NCBI GenBank assembly: GCA_048465415.1
Contig: DBFWLO010000009.1
Span: 186,001 to 250,000 of the forward strand
Direction: 5' to 3'
Origin: Scatosoma sp048465415
GTDB taxonomy: Bacteria; Bacillota; Clostridia; Christensenellales; Borkfalkiaceae
Length of the DNA: 64,000 nt
Positions within the stretch are counted from its first letter, which is position 1. Every line of letters starts with the position of its first letter. The notes beneath the pieces are model-generated. The model did no database searches and had not been told where the DNA came from. It saw only the letters and a list, made by a program, of their open reading frames with translations. Below, piece after piece: positions 52,856 to 63,739 of the stretch. The translations under genes and the position numbers were made by a program.

Positions 52856-52884
52856 ATGATAGCATTTTTTTTTGCTTTCGTCAA
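52856..52884 (-). promoter_or_regulatory. promoter of the XRE gene (leaderless)
   Basis: On the minus strand TTGACG (52879-52884) and TATCAT (52856-52861) are 17 bp apart. Six bases separate the -10 box from the ATG at 52849, so transcription should start at or next to the A of ATG. Confidence 0.85.
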
Positions 52885-52931
52885 GCGGGAATGGGCTTTT
52901 TTTCAAGGAAACCGCGCTTTTTTCTTCGATT

Positions 52932-53093
52932 CTACCCTCGGTAGAATTTCTCTTTTTCGCTCTACCGTACTTTTTCGGGGAATAGAATCGAATAAAGGCG
53001 GATAGAAAAGCGTCCTTTTTTTAGTAGACTTAACCGTTTTTACGAATAGAGAAAGAAAAAGCCGCGAGTAGAGAGTTTTTTGTTATGAATGGG
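52932..53093 (+). repeat. phased 20-22 bp TAG repeats upstream of degV
   Basis: On the plus strand GTAG/ATAG cores start at 52941, 52982, 53002, 53024, 53046 and 53068, and a degenerate ATGG at 53089 completes the array one base before the -35 box. CTAC (reverse orientation) is at 52932 and 52962. The spacing of the direct units is 20, 22, 22, 22 and 21 bp. The consensus is close to CGRRTAGA. The array spans the space between the XRE and DegV promoters. Confidence 0.78.
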
Positions 53094-53122
53094 TTGAATT
53101 TTTCCGATAATATGTATACAAT
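53094..53122 (+). promoter_or_regulatory. promoter of the first degV operon
   Basis: TTGAAT (53094-53099) and TACAAT (53117-53122) are 17 bp apart. The phased repeat array ends one base upstream. An in-frame ATG at 53129 is 6 bases after the -10 box. Confidence 0.82.
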
Positions 53123-53182
53123 GATTTTATGGAACGGAAAAGCGGGGTTGCGCTTTTCGTCAAAAAGGAGTTTTTAGGTATT

Positions 53183-54061
53183 ATGGAAAGAACATTCGAC
53201 ATCATCACGGACACTTGCAGCGGTATGCCGCGGGAGTTTTACGAAGAGAACGGCGTCACCGTTCTGCCCCTCGGGTATACGCTTGAAGGGGATACGTACG
53301 GCGGTATAGAAGAAGGCGCTATTCCTATCGAAGAGTTTTACCGCCGGCTTCGCGAAGGCCAGACCTGCCACACCTTTCAAGTGACGGCCGAACAGGCGAA
53401 GCCCCATATCGAGGCTTCCTTCAAAAAGGGCAGAGACGTGCTCATCGTCGCGTTTTCTTCGGCGCTTTCGGGAACGGCTTCCTCCTTCATGGTGGCGGCG
53501 ACGGAGCTTGTGGAGAGCTATCCGGGGCGCAAAGCGCTGGTCATCGATTCGCTGGCGGGTTCGATGGGGCAGGGCATGCTCGTCGAGTATATCGTCAAGG
53601 AAGCGGAAAAAGGCATTTCCGTGGACCAGGCGTTTGCTTACGGCGATAAACTCAAACGCCGGATCCAGCACCTTTTCACGGTCGACAGCCTCGAGTTTTT
53701 AAGGCGGGGCGGGAGAATCTCCTCCGCGGTGGCGGTCGTGGGAAAACTGCTCAAAATCAAGCCGCTCCTCCACGCCACGCCGAAGGGCACGCTCGCGCCC
53801 ATCGCCAAGATCGTCGGGAGAAAGCGTTCTTTGGAAGCGCTCGCCGACGAAGCGAAAAAGCGCGCCGACCTCGACGACGGCGATCCCGTCTTCATCGCGC
53901 ACGGCGATTGCCTCGAAGACGCGCAGCGCCTGGAAGTACTCGTGCGGGAACGCTTCGGCCAAAACCGCCGTGTCGTCGTCAATTATATGGATCCGGTCAT
54001 GGGCGCCCACGGCGGCCCGGGAATCCTCGCCCTCTTCTTTAAAGGGAAGATCCGCGAATAA
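53183..54061 (+). CDS. DegV family fatty-acid-binding protein (FakB-like)
   Basis: DegV proteins bind a fatty acid and present it to the kinase FakA. The 292-residue protein has the DegV opening FDIITDTCSGMPREFYEE, the hydrophobic-pocket block TFQVTAEQ, DSLAGSMGQGMLVEYIVKEA, and the C-terminal GAHGGPGILALFFKG. ATG 53183 has AAAGGAG 12 bases upstream; an in-frame ATG at 53129, six bases after the -10 box, would add 18 residues. A 100-residue DegV-like gene follows. No fakA is present. Confidence 0.87.
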   Translation: MERTFDIITDTCSGMPREFYEENGVTVLPLGYTLEGDTYGGIEEGAIPIEEFYRRLREGQTCHTFQVTAEQAKPHIEASFKKGRDVLIVAFSSALSGTASSFMVAATELVESYPGRKALVIDSLAGSMGQGMLVEYIVKEAEKGISVDQAFAYGDKLKRRIQHLFTVDSLEFLRRGGRISSAVAVVGKLLKIKPLLHATPKGTLAPIAKIVGRKRSLEALADEAKKRADLDDGDPVFIAHGDCLEDAQRLEVLVRERFGQNRRVVVNYMDPVMGAHGGPGILALFFKGKIRE

Positions 54062-54139
54062 TCCCCGTTATTCTCGTACCTGCCCCGGCCGTACAAGCCG
54101 GAATCACTTAATATATTTAAATCAAGGAGAACAAATATC

Positions 54140-54442
54140 ATGGAAAAAAATTTCAAAATTTTCAGGGACAATGCGGCGGTCTCCGAGCTGGAAAACGCGT
54201 TGAAAGACGGGAACGATCTCGTGATTGTCAGTTCCCCTTCGGAGTATTTTGAAAGCGGATCGGCTCAAAGCGCCATCGGGCTGATGAAAAAGTATCCCCA
54301 GCGGAAAATTTTCGTCACGAGTCAGGTCTCCGCTTCCATTTTGGAAAAAGTCTGCGAAAAAGCGGACTCGGGAGCCAGTCTCCTCGACACCTACGCCTAC
54401 GCGGAAGGCTTGTCGAAAGCTCAGCGCGTCGACGTCGTCTGA
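54140..54442 (+). CDS. miniature DegV-like protein (100 residues)
   Basis: The sequence from about residue 25 aligns with the middle of the upstream DegV protein: DLVIVSSPS with DVLIVAFSS, KKYPQRKIFV with ESYPGRKALV, and SLLDTYAYAEGLSKAQR with SVDQAFAYGDKLKRRIQ. It lacks the DegV ligand-binding N-terminus and the whole C-terminal domain. AAGGAG precedes the start, and a terminator follows, so it looks expressed. It may be a decayed duplicate or a small regulator of its neighbour. Confidence 0.65.
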   Translation: MEKNFKIFRDNAAVSELENALKDGNDLVIVSSPSEYFESGSAQSAIGLMKKYPQRKIFVTSQVSASILEKVCEKADSGASLLDTYAYAEGLSKAQRVDVV

Positions 54443-54550
54443 CCGGCCGCTCGCAAAATGTCCGCGCCGCGCCGAAGTTTTTGCTTACGGCCTTGTCGTT
54501 TCGCGCGCGAAAACAATTCAGCTCACACTTCACCATAATCCTATAAGGGA

Positions 54551-54580
54551 AGGTCGGAAAGGCAGCTTTCCGGCCTTTCT
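54551..54580 (+). terminator. terminator after the miniature DegV gene
   Basis: AGGTCGGAAAG and CTTTCCGGCCT form an 11-bp stem with one G-U pair, followed by TTTCT. Confidence 0.7.
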
Positions 54581-54627
54581 CTATCCTCTTTCCCCTTTGC
54601 CGTCCGCCCACCTCCTCCCCTTCCGCT

Positions 54628-54660
54628 GAAAAGCCCCGGAGCGGTATGCTCCGGGGCTTA
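54628..54660 (-). terminator. terminator after proS
   Basis: AAGCCCCGGAGC and GCTCCGGGGCTT form a perfect 12-bp stem; UUUUC follows on the minus strand. Confidence 0.88.
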
Positions 54661-54681
54661 CAATTTCCCGATCGGACGTTT

Positions 54682-56112
54682 TTAATATGCGCGGGCGAAG
54701 AAGACGACGTGCTGCGCTTTCCCGCCGCAGACGGCGCAAGTTTCGGCCGTTTCTCCTTCCGCGTAGACGCGCGCGCTCGCGGCGGTTTTCTCTTTGATCG
54801 TATCCTCGCACGCGCGGCAGCCGCACCAACCGGCCTTGACGAAATTGCCCCGTTCGACGCCGTCGAGGATCCCCTCGATATTGTCGGCGTAGACGATCCG
54901 GGAATCGCGCCGCGCTCTCGCGGCTTCCAGCATATCTTTCTGAATAGCGGCCAGCAGGTCTTTTACCCCCTGCACGGCGCCGTCGAGAGGAAGTTCGGTC
55001 TTTTCCAGAGTATCCCGCCTCGCGCAAAGAAGTTTCCCCGCTTCGAGGTCGCGGGGGCCGAGTTCGATGCGCACGGGCACCCCTTTCATTTCCCACTCGT
55101 TGAATTTCCAGCCGGGGCTGTTTTCGCTGTTGTCGAAGGTCACGCGGATCCCCGCCGCTTCCAAATCGGCTTTGAGCCGTTCGCAGGCCTCGGCGACGCC
55201 TCCCTTTTTCGCGGCGATGGGCACGATGACGCACTGGACGGGCGCGACGACGGGCGGAAATACGAGCCCGCGCTTGTCGCCGTGCGTCATGATGATGGCG
55301 CCGATGAGCCGCGTGGACACGCCCCAGGAGGTCGTGTAAGCCACCTTGCGCACGCCGTCCTTGTCGAGATACTGAATATCGAACGCCGTGGCGAAATTCT
55401 GCCCGAGGTAGTGCGAAGTGCCCGCCTGCAAGCTCTTGCCGTCGTGCATCATCGCTTCCATGCCGTAGGTCGCGACCGCGCCGGCGAACTTTTCCTTTTC
55501 CGTCTTTTTACCGGTGATAACGGGGATCGCCAGGCAGTTTTCCGCAAATTCTTTGTATACTTCCAGCATGCGCTGCGTCTCTTCTTCGGCCTCTTGCGCG
55601 GAGGAATGGACGGTGTGTCCTTCCTGCCACAAAAATTCGCTCGTTCTCAAAAACGGCCGGGTGGTCTTTTCCCAACGCATGATGTTGCACCATTGATTGA
55701 TTTTAAGCGGCAGATCGCGATAGGACTGGATCCATTTGGAATACATGGTCCCGATGATCGTCTCGGAGGTGGGACGGATCGCGAGAGGCTCGGCGAGCGT
55801 TTCTCCGCCCGCGACGGTGACGACGGCGATCTCGGGCGCGAACCCCTCGACGTGTTCCGCCTCTTTGGTGAAAAAGCTCATGGGAATGAGGAGCGGGAAA
55901 TAGGCGTTCTCCACGCCCCGCGCTTTAAAGCGTTTGTCCAGTTCCTCCTGAATGTGCTCCCAGATCGCATACCCGTACGGCCGAATGACCATCGTGCCCT
56001 TGACGGGGCCGTAATCCACCAGCTTGGTTTTCAGCACCACGTCCGTATACCACTGCGGAAAATCCGTTTCTATATCCGCGATCTGTTCGACGAATTGAGT
56101 CTCTTTTGCCAT
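54682..56112 (-). CDS. proS: prolyl-tRNA synthetase, eukaryote/archaeon-like short form
   Basis: The 476-residue enzyme is the short ProS type that lacks the bacterial INS editing domain. Class II motifs are visible: LAIRPTSETIIGTMYSKW, TSEFLWQEGHTVH and the GKSLQAGTSHYLGQNF region. The C-terminal domain has four conserved Cys (GWCGCRACE, CAVCGG) and ends in the typical FFARAY. This type occurs in many Clostridia. A separate editing protein such as YbaK/ProXp is not in the window. Confidence 0.95.
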   Translation of the reverse strand: MAKETQFVEQIADIETDFPQWYTDVVLKTKLVDYGPVKGTMVIRPYGYAIWEHIQEELDKRFKARGVENAYFPLLIPMSFFTKEAEHVEGFAPEIAVVTVAGGETLAEPLAIRPTSETIIGTMYSKWIQSYRDLPLKINQWCNIMRWEKTTRPFLRTSEFLWQEGHTVHSSAQEAEEETQRMLEVYKEFAENCLAIPVITGKKTEKEKFAGAVATYGMEAMMHDGKSLQAGTSHYLGQNFATAFDIQYLDKDGVRKVAYTTSWGVSTRLIGAIIMTHGDKRGLVFPPVVAPVQCVIVPIAAKKGGVAEACERLKADLEAAGIRVTFDNSENSPGWKFNEWEMKGVPVRIELGPRDLEAGKLLCARRDTLEKTELPLDGAVQGVKDLLAAIQKDMLEAARARRDSRIVYADNIEGILDGVERGNFVKAGWCGCRACEDTIKEKTAASARVYAEGETAETCAVCGGKAQHVVFFARAY

Positions 56113-56188
56113 ATCCGATTTACCTCTTTTTCAGTCCGGAAAGGTAAAACGACGCCCGCCCGGGCTCCTTCCGGTGTTTTCTTTCCCT

Positions 56189-56217
56189 ATTATACAGCAA
56201 ATGCGCGCAATTTTCAA
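56189..56217 (-). promoter_or_regulatory. sigma-A promoter of proS
   Basis: On the minus strand TTGAAA (56212-56217) and TATAAT (56189-56194) are 17 bp apart. The 70-base leader can form a CCGGAAGG/CCTTTCCGG hairpin, without a U run. Confidence 0.85.
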
Positions 56218-56270
56218 TCGTTTTGCGCGCGTTTTTTCGTTATTTTCCGTTTTTTCCTCTCCGTCAAAAC

Positions 56271-57170
56271 TCAATATCCCGTGAGTTCCTTTCTCGTCCT
56301 GACGCTCAGCCAGCCGCAGGACACGGATCCCGGTCCCACGTGCGCGCCGATCACCGGTCCCATAATGACGATCCGCGGCCGGACTCCCCATCTTGCCTCG
56401 ACCATGTCGGCAAGTTCGTTCGCCCCCTCTTCGTTGTCGGTGTGGACGATGACGGCGATCTGCTTCTCGTCCATAGGCGCCTTCTCCTGCGATTCGAGCA
56501 CGTAATTGAAGGCCTTTTTCATGCCCCGGCACTTATCCACCACTTTCAGCTTCCCTTCGGTATCGAAAATGATCATCGGCTTGATGTTGAGCGCCGTGCC
56601 GAATACGGCCGACACCGCCGATACCCGTCCGCCTTTTTTCAGATAGAACAGATCGTTGGGAATGATGCAGTGCTGAATGCGCAGCCGCGCCTCCATGAGA
56701 TAATCGTACGTCTCCTGCGCGCTCTTGCCCTCGTCCCTGAAATCGCAGGCGAGACTGACGAGCATGCCCTGCCCGATCGTCGCGGTCAAAGGATCGACGG
56801 AATAGAGATTAAACTCGGGATAGTCCTTTTTCACCTCGTCGGCGGCCTGCTTTGCGACGGTGACGGTGCGCGCGAGCCCGGACGAAATACTGAAATGCAG
56901 CACGTCCTTGACGCCCGACTGCGCCATTTTCAGAAAATGCTGATAATGCGCGTCGTAATTGAGCATCGAGGTCCGGGGAAACGCCCCCGCCTCCACTTTT
57001 TTATAGAAGCCGAGGTACTCCTCGTACGAAGCAAAGGAATCCACCCCTTCCTCCTGCTTGCCGTTTTTCTCCATCGTGAAAGTGAGCGGCGCAAACCAGA
57101 TGTTTCGCTCTTCCCGATACTGTTTATATAAATCGCACGTAGAATCGCTCGACACGTCAAATTGAATCAT
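56271..57170 (-). CDS. DegV family fatty-acid-binding protein (second copy)
   Basis: The 299-residue protein opens with FDVSSDSTCDLYKQYREE and has TSMLNYDAHYQHFL, ISSGLARTV, DPLTATIGQGMLVSLACDF and GAHVGPGSVSCGWL, the DegV pattern. It differs clearly from the first copy, so a different fatty acid is likely. ATG 57170 has GGAGA 7 bases upstream; the frame to 57200 would begin within the operator. It has its own promoter with an operator-like palindrome. Confidence 0.88.
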   Translation of the reverse strand: MIQFDVSSDSTCDLYKQYREERNIWFAPLTFTMEKNGKQEEGVDSFASYEEYLGFYKKVEAGAFPRTSMLNYDAHYQHFLKMAQSGVKDVLHFSISSGLARTVTVAKQAADEVKKDYPEFNLYSVDPLTATIGQGMLVSLACDFRDEGKSAQETYDYLMEARLRIQHCIIPNDLFYLKKGGRVSAVSAVFGTALNIKPMIIFDTEGKLKVVDKCRGMKKAFNYVLESQEKAPMDEKQIAVIVHTDNEEGANELADMVEARWGVRPRIVIMGPVIGAHVGPGSVSCGWLSVRTRKELTGY

Positions 57171-57187
57171 GGATATTTCTCCGATTG

Positions 57188-57220
57188 TGTTAATTATCAT
57201 AAAAAACTATGACATTAACA
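57188..57220 (-). promoter_or_regulatory. operator-like palindrome at the second degV promoter
   Basis: TGTTAATTATCATA (57188-57201) and TATGACATTAACA (57208-57220) form an imperfect dyad of 13-bp arms, starting at the -10 box and covering the start site. A repressor is implied, but its identity is unknown. Confidence 0.6.
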
Positions 57221-57248
57221 TTATATCACACAAAACCCGCTATGTCAA
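57220..57248 (-). promoter_or_regulatory. sigma-A promoter of the second degV gene
   Basis: A perfect TTGACA (57243-57248) and perfect TATAAT (57220-57225) on the minus strand are 17 bp apart. Confidence 0.93.
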
Positions 57249-57359
57249 CGATATAGGGAAAAAATATATTAAAGTAAAATTAATAATTTTTTTCGTCTTT
57301 TCCGTCCCTTTGTATCTAGGCGTGGAAAAGAATCGTCGCAAAAAGACGGAGACGTGGTT

Positions 57360-57779
57360 TTAAAGCGTGAAATTTTCCGTTTTCAGATCGCGGTAATGCC
57401 TGCCCCGCTCCGCCGTGAAGCGAAGGACGCAGTAATCGGGATCGGTTACGCCCTGTTTATAAAAGAGGGTGTCCCCGTCCCGCCAGATCTCCCGTTTGAT
57501 TTCTTCGTCCTCCAGGACCTTTACGGTTCCGAGAAACATCACTCCTTCGTAGCGATAGCGCCCCCGCTCGAAGAAATAGACGCAGGCTTTGGGATTTTTC
57601 CGAAACTGCGGGACGCGCAGCGAAGAAGTGTTGGTGGTGAAATAAAAGTCGTTGCCCTCGATCTTCCGCGGCGCGTACATGGCTTTGACGTTCGGAAATC
57701 CGTCCTCGTCCACAGAGGCGATAAAAGCGGTCTTGCGTCCCGCGATAAACTCGAAAATCTGTTCTCTCGTTCTAAGCAT
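57360..57779 (-). CDS. pyridoxamine 5'-phosphate oxidase-like flavoprotein
   Basis: The 139-residue protein has the split-barrel PNPOx fold pattern: AFIASVDEDGFPNVKAMY, FYFTTNTSSLRVPQFRKNP and KACVYFF. It probably binds FMN or F420; the short length fits general 'PNPOx family' proteins and not true PdxH. ATG 57779 has GGAGG 6 bases upstream. Confidence 0.82.
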   Translation of the reverse strand: MLRTREQIFEFIAGRKTAFIASVDEDGFPNVKAMYAPRKIEGNDFYFTTNTSSLRVPQFRKNPKACVYFFERGRYRYEGVMFLGTVKVLEDEEIKREIWRDGDTLFYKQGVTDPDYCVLRFTAERGRHYRDLKTENFTL

Positions 57780-57872
57780 AAAAAGTCCTCCCCATTTTTT
57801 CCGTTCTTGCACGACCGAAGTTCTGCCAAACGGTGCGCGAAAATACCTGCGCAAGCACGCGTTTTCGCTTCC

Positions 57873-57901
57873 ATTATAGAACAATCTTTCCCGTTTGTCA
57901 A
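57873..57901 (-). promoter_or_regulatory. sigma-A promoter of the PNPOx-like gene
   Basis: TTGACA (57896-57901) and TATAAT (57873-57878) on the minus strand are 17 bp apart. Confidence 0.93.
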
Positions 57902-58018
57902 CGGCTTGGGAGAAAATCCGTTTTTTTCCTTTCTTAGCCCCAAAAAAGAAATTTCGGCGGATCTATCGCAATTCATGCAGGGAAGTGAAAATTTTTGCAA
58001 TATTTTTTTTAAAAAGGC

Positions 58019-58047
58019 TTGAAAAATACGGCGAAAAAAGTTATAAT
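58019..58047 (+). promoter_or_regulatory. sigma-A promoter of the mutase-transketolase unit
   Basis: TTGAAA (58019-58024) and TATAAT (58042-58047) are 17 bp apart. The leader runs about 90 bases to AGGGAG before ATG 58144. Confidence 0.88.
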
Positions 58048-58143
58048 AGAAACAGATTATGTAATCATGGGCGCGGAAGGCTCTCTCGTGAATTTTCTTC
58101 GCTTAAAAACTGCATACCTGAATATCTAATAGGGAGTGTGTCA

Positions 58144-61713
<3,570 letters not shown>

Positions 61714-61725
61714 TCGGTTATCAAA

Positions 61726-61763
61726 ACCGCGGCGGAGCGATTCAAGCGCCCGCCGCGGTTTCC
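61726..61763 (+). terminator. hairpin between transketolase and the nitroreductase gene
   Basis: AACCGCGGCGG and CCGCCGCGGTT form a stem of about 11 bp, followed by only TTTCCTT. It may be a weak terminator, leaving some readthrough. Confidence 0.5.
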
Positions 61764-61792
61764 TTAAACACAATAAAAAGGAGAAACAAATC

Positions 61793-62125
61793 ATGACTTT
61801 GCAGCAAATCCGGGAATTGTATGAAACCCGCCAGAGCTGTCGGGAATTTTCCTCCCGCCCCGTGGAAAAGAGCACCGTCGAAGAGATCTGCGATCTCGCG
61901 CGCCTGGCCCCTTCCGCCTGCAACTTGCAGCCCTGGAAGGTCTACGCCCTCACGGGCGAAAAAAAGAGAGACGCGACGAAATACATGCAGCGTCTGGGCA
62001 TGAATAAATTTCTCGATCAGGCGCCCGTCCTGCTCGTCGTCGCGCTCGGCTATGCGGCGGACGAATACCCGACGCGTCCGAAAACGCGCAAACCGCTCGA
62101 CGAAATCCTCACTTTCGTCGATTGA
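61793..62125 (+). CDS. nitroreductase-family protein with an internal deletion
   Basis: The first 80 residues are a normal nitroreductase N-terminus (LYETRQSCREFSSRPVE, LARLAPSACNLQPWKVYAL, FLDQAPVLLVVA). The sequence then jumps directly to a normal C-terminus (LGYAADEYPTRPKTRKPLDEI). About 60 residues of the middle, which complete the fold and part of the FMN site, are missing, giving 110 residues against about 170. The frame is intact and GGAG precedes the start. It may be a new small protein or a pseudogene. Confidence 0.7.
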   Translation: MTLQQIRELYETRQSCREFSSRPVEKSTVEEICDLARLAPSACNLQPWKVYALTGEKKRDATKYMQRLGMNKFLDQAPVLLVVALGYAADEYPTRPKTRKPLDEILTFVD

Positions 62126-62134
62126 AAAAAGCAT

Positions 62135-62166
62135 AAAAACCGCCTGCCTTGCGGCAGGCGGTTTTT
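62135..62166. terminator. bidirectional terminator
   Basis: AAAAACCGCCTGCC and GGCAGGCGGTTTTT form a perfect 14-bp stem with a 4-base loop. It serves the convergent nitroreductase-like and RHH genes. Confidence 0.93.
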
Positions 62167-62168
62167 AT

Positions 62169-62372
62169 TCATTCGATATCGAGTTCGGGCGGCACGTCGA
62201 GTTCTTCCGAAACGTATTTTCCGTTCTTTTTGCGTTGACGGACGCATTCGGAGAGCAGATATTCGATCTGTCCGTTGACGGATCTGAAATCGTCTTCCGC
62301 CCAGGCGGCGATGGCGTTATACAGCTTCGGCGAGAGCCGGAGCGGCACTTGTTTTTTCCGATCGTCCGTCAC
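62169..62372 (-). CDS. ribbon-helix-helix (Arc-like) protein
   Basis: The 67-residue protein opens with a KKQVPLRLSPKLYNAIAAWAEDDFRSVNGQIEYLL-type Arc repressor pattern: one strand and two helices. It starts with GTG one base after the SPFH stop, so the two genes are coupled. RHH proteins of this type often bind operators of their own operon. Confidence 0.78.
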   Translation of the reverse strand: MTDDRKKQVPLRLSPKLYNAIAAWAEDDFRSVNGQIEYLLSECVRQRKKNGKYVSEELDVPPELDIE

Positions 62373-62373
62373 T

Positions 62374-63384
62374 TTAATACAAACTTCCCGAATTGACTAC
62401 CGGCTGCGCGTCATGATTTCCGCAGAGCACCACGAGGAGATTGGACACCATCGCCGCCTTGCGTTCGTTGTCCAATTCCACGACGTCGTTTTCGCTCAGC
62501 CGTTCGAGCGCCATTTCCACCATACCGACGGCGCCGTCGACGATCATTTTCCGCGCGTCGATGATCGCGGAAGCCTGCTGGCGTTGCAGCATGACGGCGG
62601 CGATCTCCGGCGCGTACGCGAGATAGGTGATGCGCGCTTCGATCACTTCGATGCCCGCTTCGTTGACGCGCTCCTGAATCTCGTCGCGGATCCTCGCGGC
62701 GACCACTTCGCTCGAACCGCGCAGACTCCCCTCGTCGGCCACGCCGTCCCCGGTGGTGTCCACGTTGGGCGCGACGTCGTACGGATAGAGCCGCACGATG
62801 TTTCTCAGCGCGCTGTCGCATTGCAGGGAAAGATATTCCTTGTAGTTATCCACATTAAATACCGCTTTCGCCGTATCCACGACCTTCCACATCACCGCGA
62901 TACCGATCTCCACGGGATTGCCGAGACAATCGTTAATTTTCTGGCGGTTGTTGTTCAAGGTCATGATCTTCAAAGAAATTTTATTGCTGACGAGCTCCGC
63001 GTTGTTCGCGGCAGCTTTGGCGATCGTGGGGACGGCGCGGGTATCCACGTCCCCGCTCTGATTGAGCTTCGTTTTAGCGGCGGGATTGACGGTCGCGCAG
63101 AAGGGATTGACAAAATAGAATCCTTCGCCCTTCAAAGTCCCGACGTATTTGCCGAACAGCGTCAACACGAGCGCTTCCTGCGGTTTGAGGACTTTCAGTC
63201 CCGGAATAGGGAGCCAGCCGAGACAAAATACGACCAGCGAAGCGATAAACAGCGCGGGCGTCCGCTCGTTCTCCATCATCACCGCGCCTACGATCATACC
63301 CGCGAAGGCGAGAAGATAGAGTGCGATCAGCCCCAGCAACACTTTCATACCGTTTTTCTTGTTGCTCAAAACAATTTCTTTCAT
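62374..63384 (-). CDS. SPFH/band-7 membrane protein
   Basis: Two N-terminal membrane helices (LLGLIALYLLAFAGMIVGAVM and LFIASLVVFCLGWLPIPG) precede an SPFH domain (PQEALVLTLFGKYVGTLKGEG, GIAVMWKVVDTAKAVFNVDNY) and a helical C-terminal part (LQRQQASAIIDARKMIVDGAV). It should form oligomers at the membrane and organise other proteins or lipids. ATG 63384 has GAGGAG 7 bases upstream. It is cotranscribed with the RHH gene and lies near an XRE gene. Confidence 0.87.
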   Translation of the reverse strand: MKEIVLSNKKNGMKVLLGLIALYLLAFAGMIVGAVMMENERTPALFIASLVVFCLGWLPIPGLKVLKPQEALVLTLFGKYVGTLKGEGFYFVNPFCATVNPAAKTKLNQSGDVDTRAVPTIAKAAANNAELVSNKISLKIMTLNNNRQKINDCLGNPVEIGIAVMWKVVDTAKAVFNVDNYKEYLSLQCDSALRNIVRLYPYDVAPNVDTTGDGVADEGSLRGSSEVVAARIRDEIQERVNEAGIEVIEARITYLAYAPEIAAVMLQRQQASAIIDARKMIVDGAVGMVEMALERLSENDVVELDNERKAAMVSNLLVVLCGNHDAQPVVNSGSLY

Positions 63385-63410
63385 AAACTTCTCCTCAATA
63401 TTCATTTGAT

Positions 63411-63438
63411 ATCAAAATCATATCACAATAATTTTGAT
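63411..63438 (-). promoter_or_regulatory. inverted repeat overlapping the SPFH promoter
   Basis: ATCAAAAT (63411-63418) and ATTTTGAT (63431-63438) form a dyad with a 12-base gap overlapping the -10 box, and TTTGATATCAAA (63405-63416) adds a nested palindrome. The RHH or XRE protein encoded next to it is a candidate binder. Confidence 0.6.
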
Positions 63439-63445
63439 TTGTCAA
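63417..63445 (-). promoter_or_regulatory. sigma-A promoter of the SPFH-RHH operon
   Basis: TTGACA (63440-63445) and TATGAT (63417-63422) on the minus strand are 17 bp apart. Confidence 0.9.
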
Positions 63446-63478
63446 TAGATTTTGAGGAATAGAGGAAAAAAATTTTTA

Positions 63479-63739
63479 TTATTCGACAGACATTTTACAT
63501 TCCCAAGCCAAAACGGTGACGACCGTCGTATCCAGCGCCCGAGCGATTTTGATAGGTAGGTCGCCCGAAAAATATGTCTGATCGGCGCCGCGAAGCCATC
63601 GCCTGACGGTTTGGGGCGTAACTCCCACCCTCTTTGCAAGCTCTTTCTCGTCGATATGATTTTTCTTCATGAGGAACTCCACCGTTTCCATGTCGATAAA
63701 TCCGTGAAAGGGTTTCTTTTCTTTTTCGTCGGAATTCAT
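63479..63739 (-). CDS. XRE-family DNA-binding protein
   Basis: The 86-residue protein has a helix-turn-helix (DEKELAKRVGVTPQTVRRWLRGADQ) followed by helices with LPIKIARALDTTVVTVLAW. ATG 63739 has AGAGGTGA 8 bases upstream. A TATAAT at 63761-63766 with a poor -35 (63784-63789) is its likely promoter. It ends 34 bases before the SPFH promoter. Confidence 0.82.
   Translation of the reverse strand: MNSDEKEKKPFHGFIDMETVEFLMKKNHIDEKELAKRVGVTPQTVRRWLRGADQTYFSGDLPIKIARALDTTVVTVLAWECKMSVE

Noticed and set aside
57895..58143. Extension of the mutase-transketolase frame upstream of 58144
   Set aside because: It runs through the promoter (58019-58047); ATG 58144 has AGGGAG and starts the family sequence.
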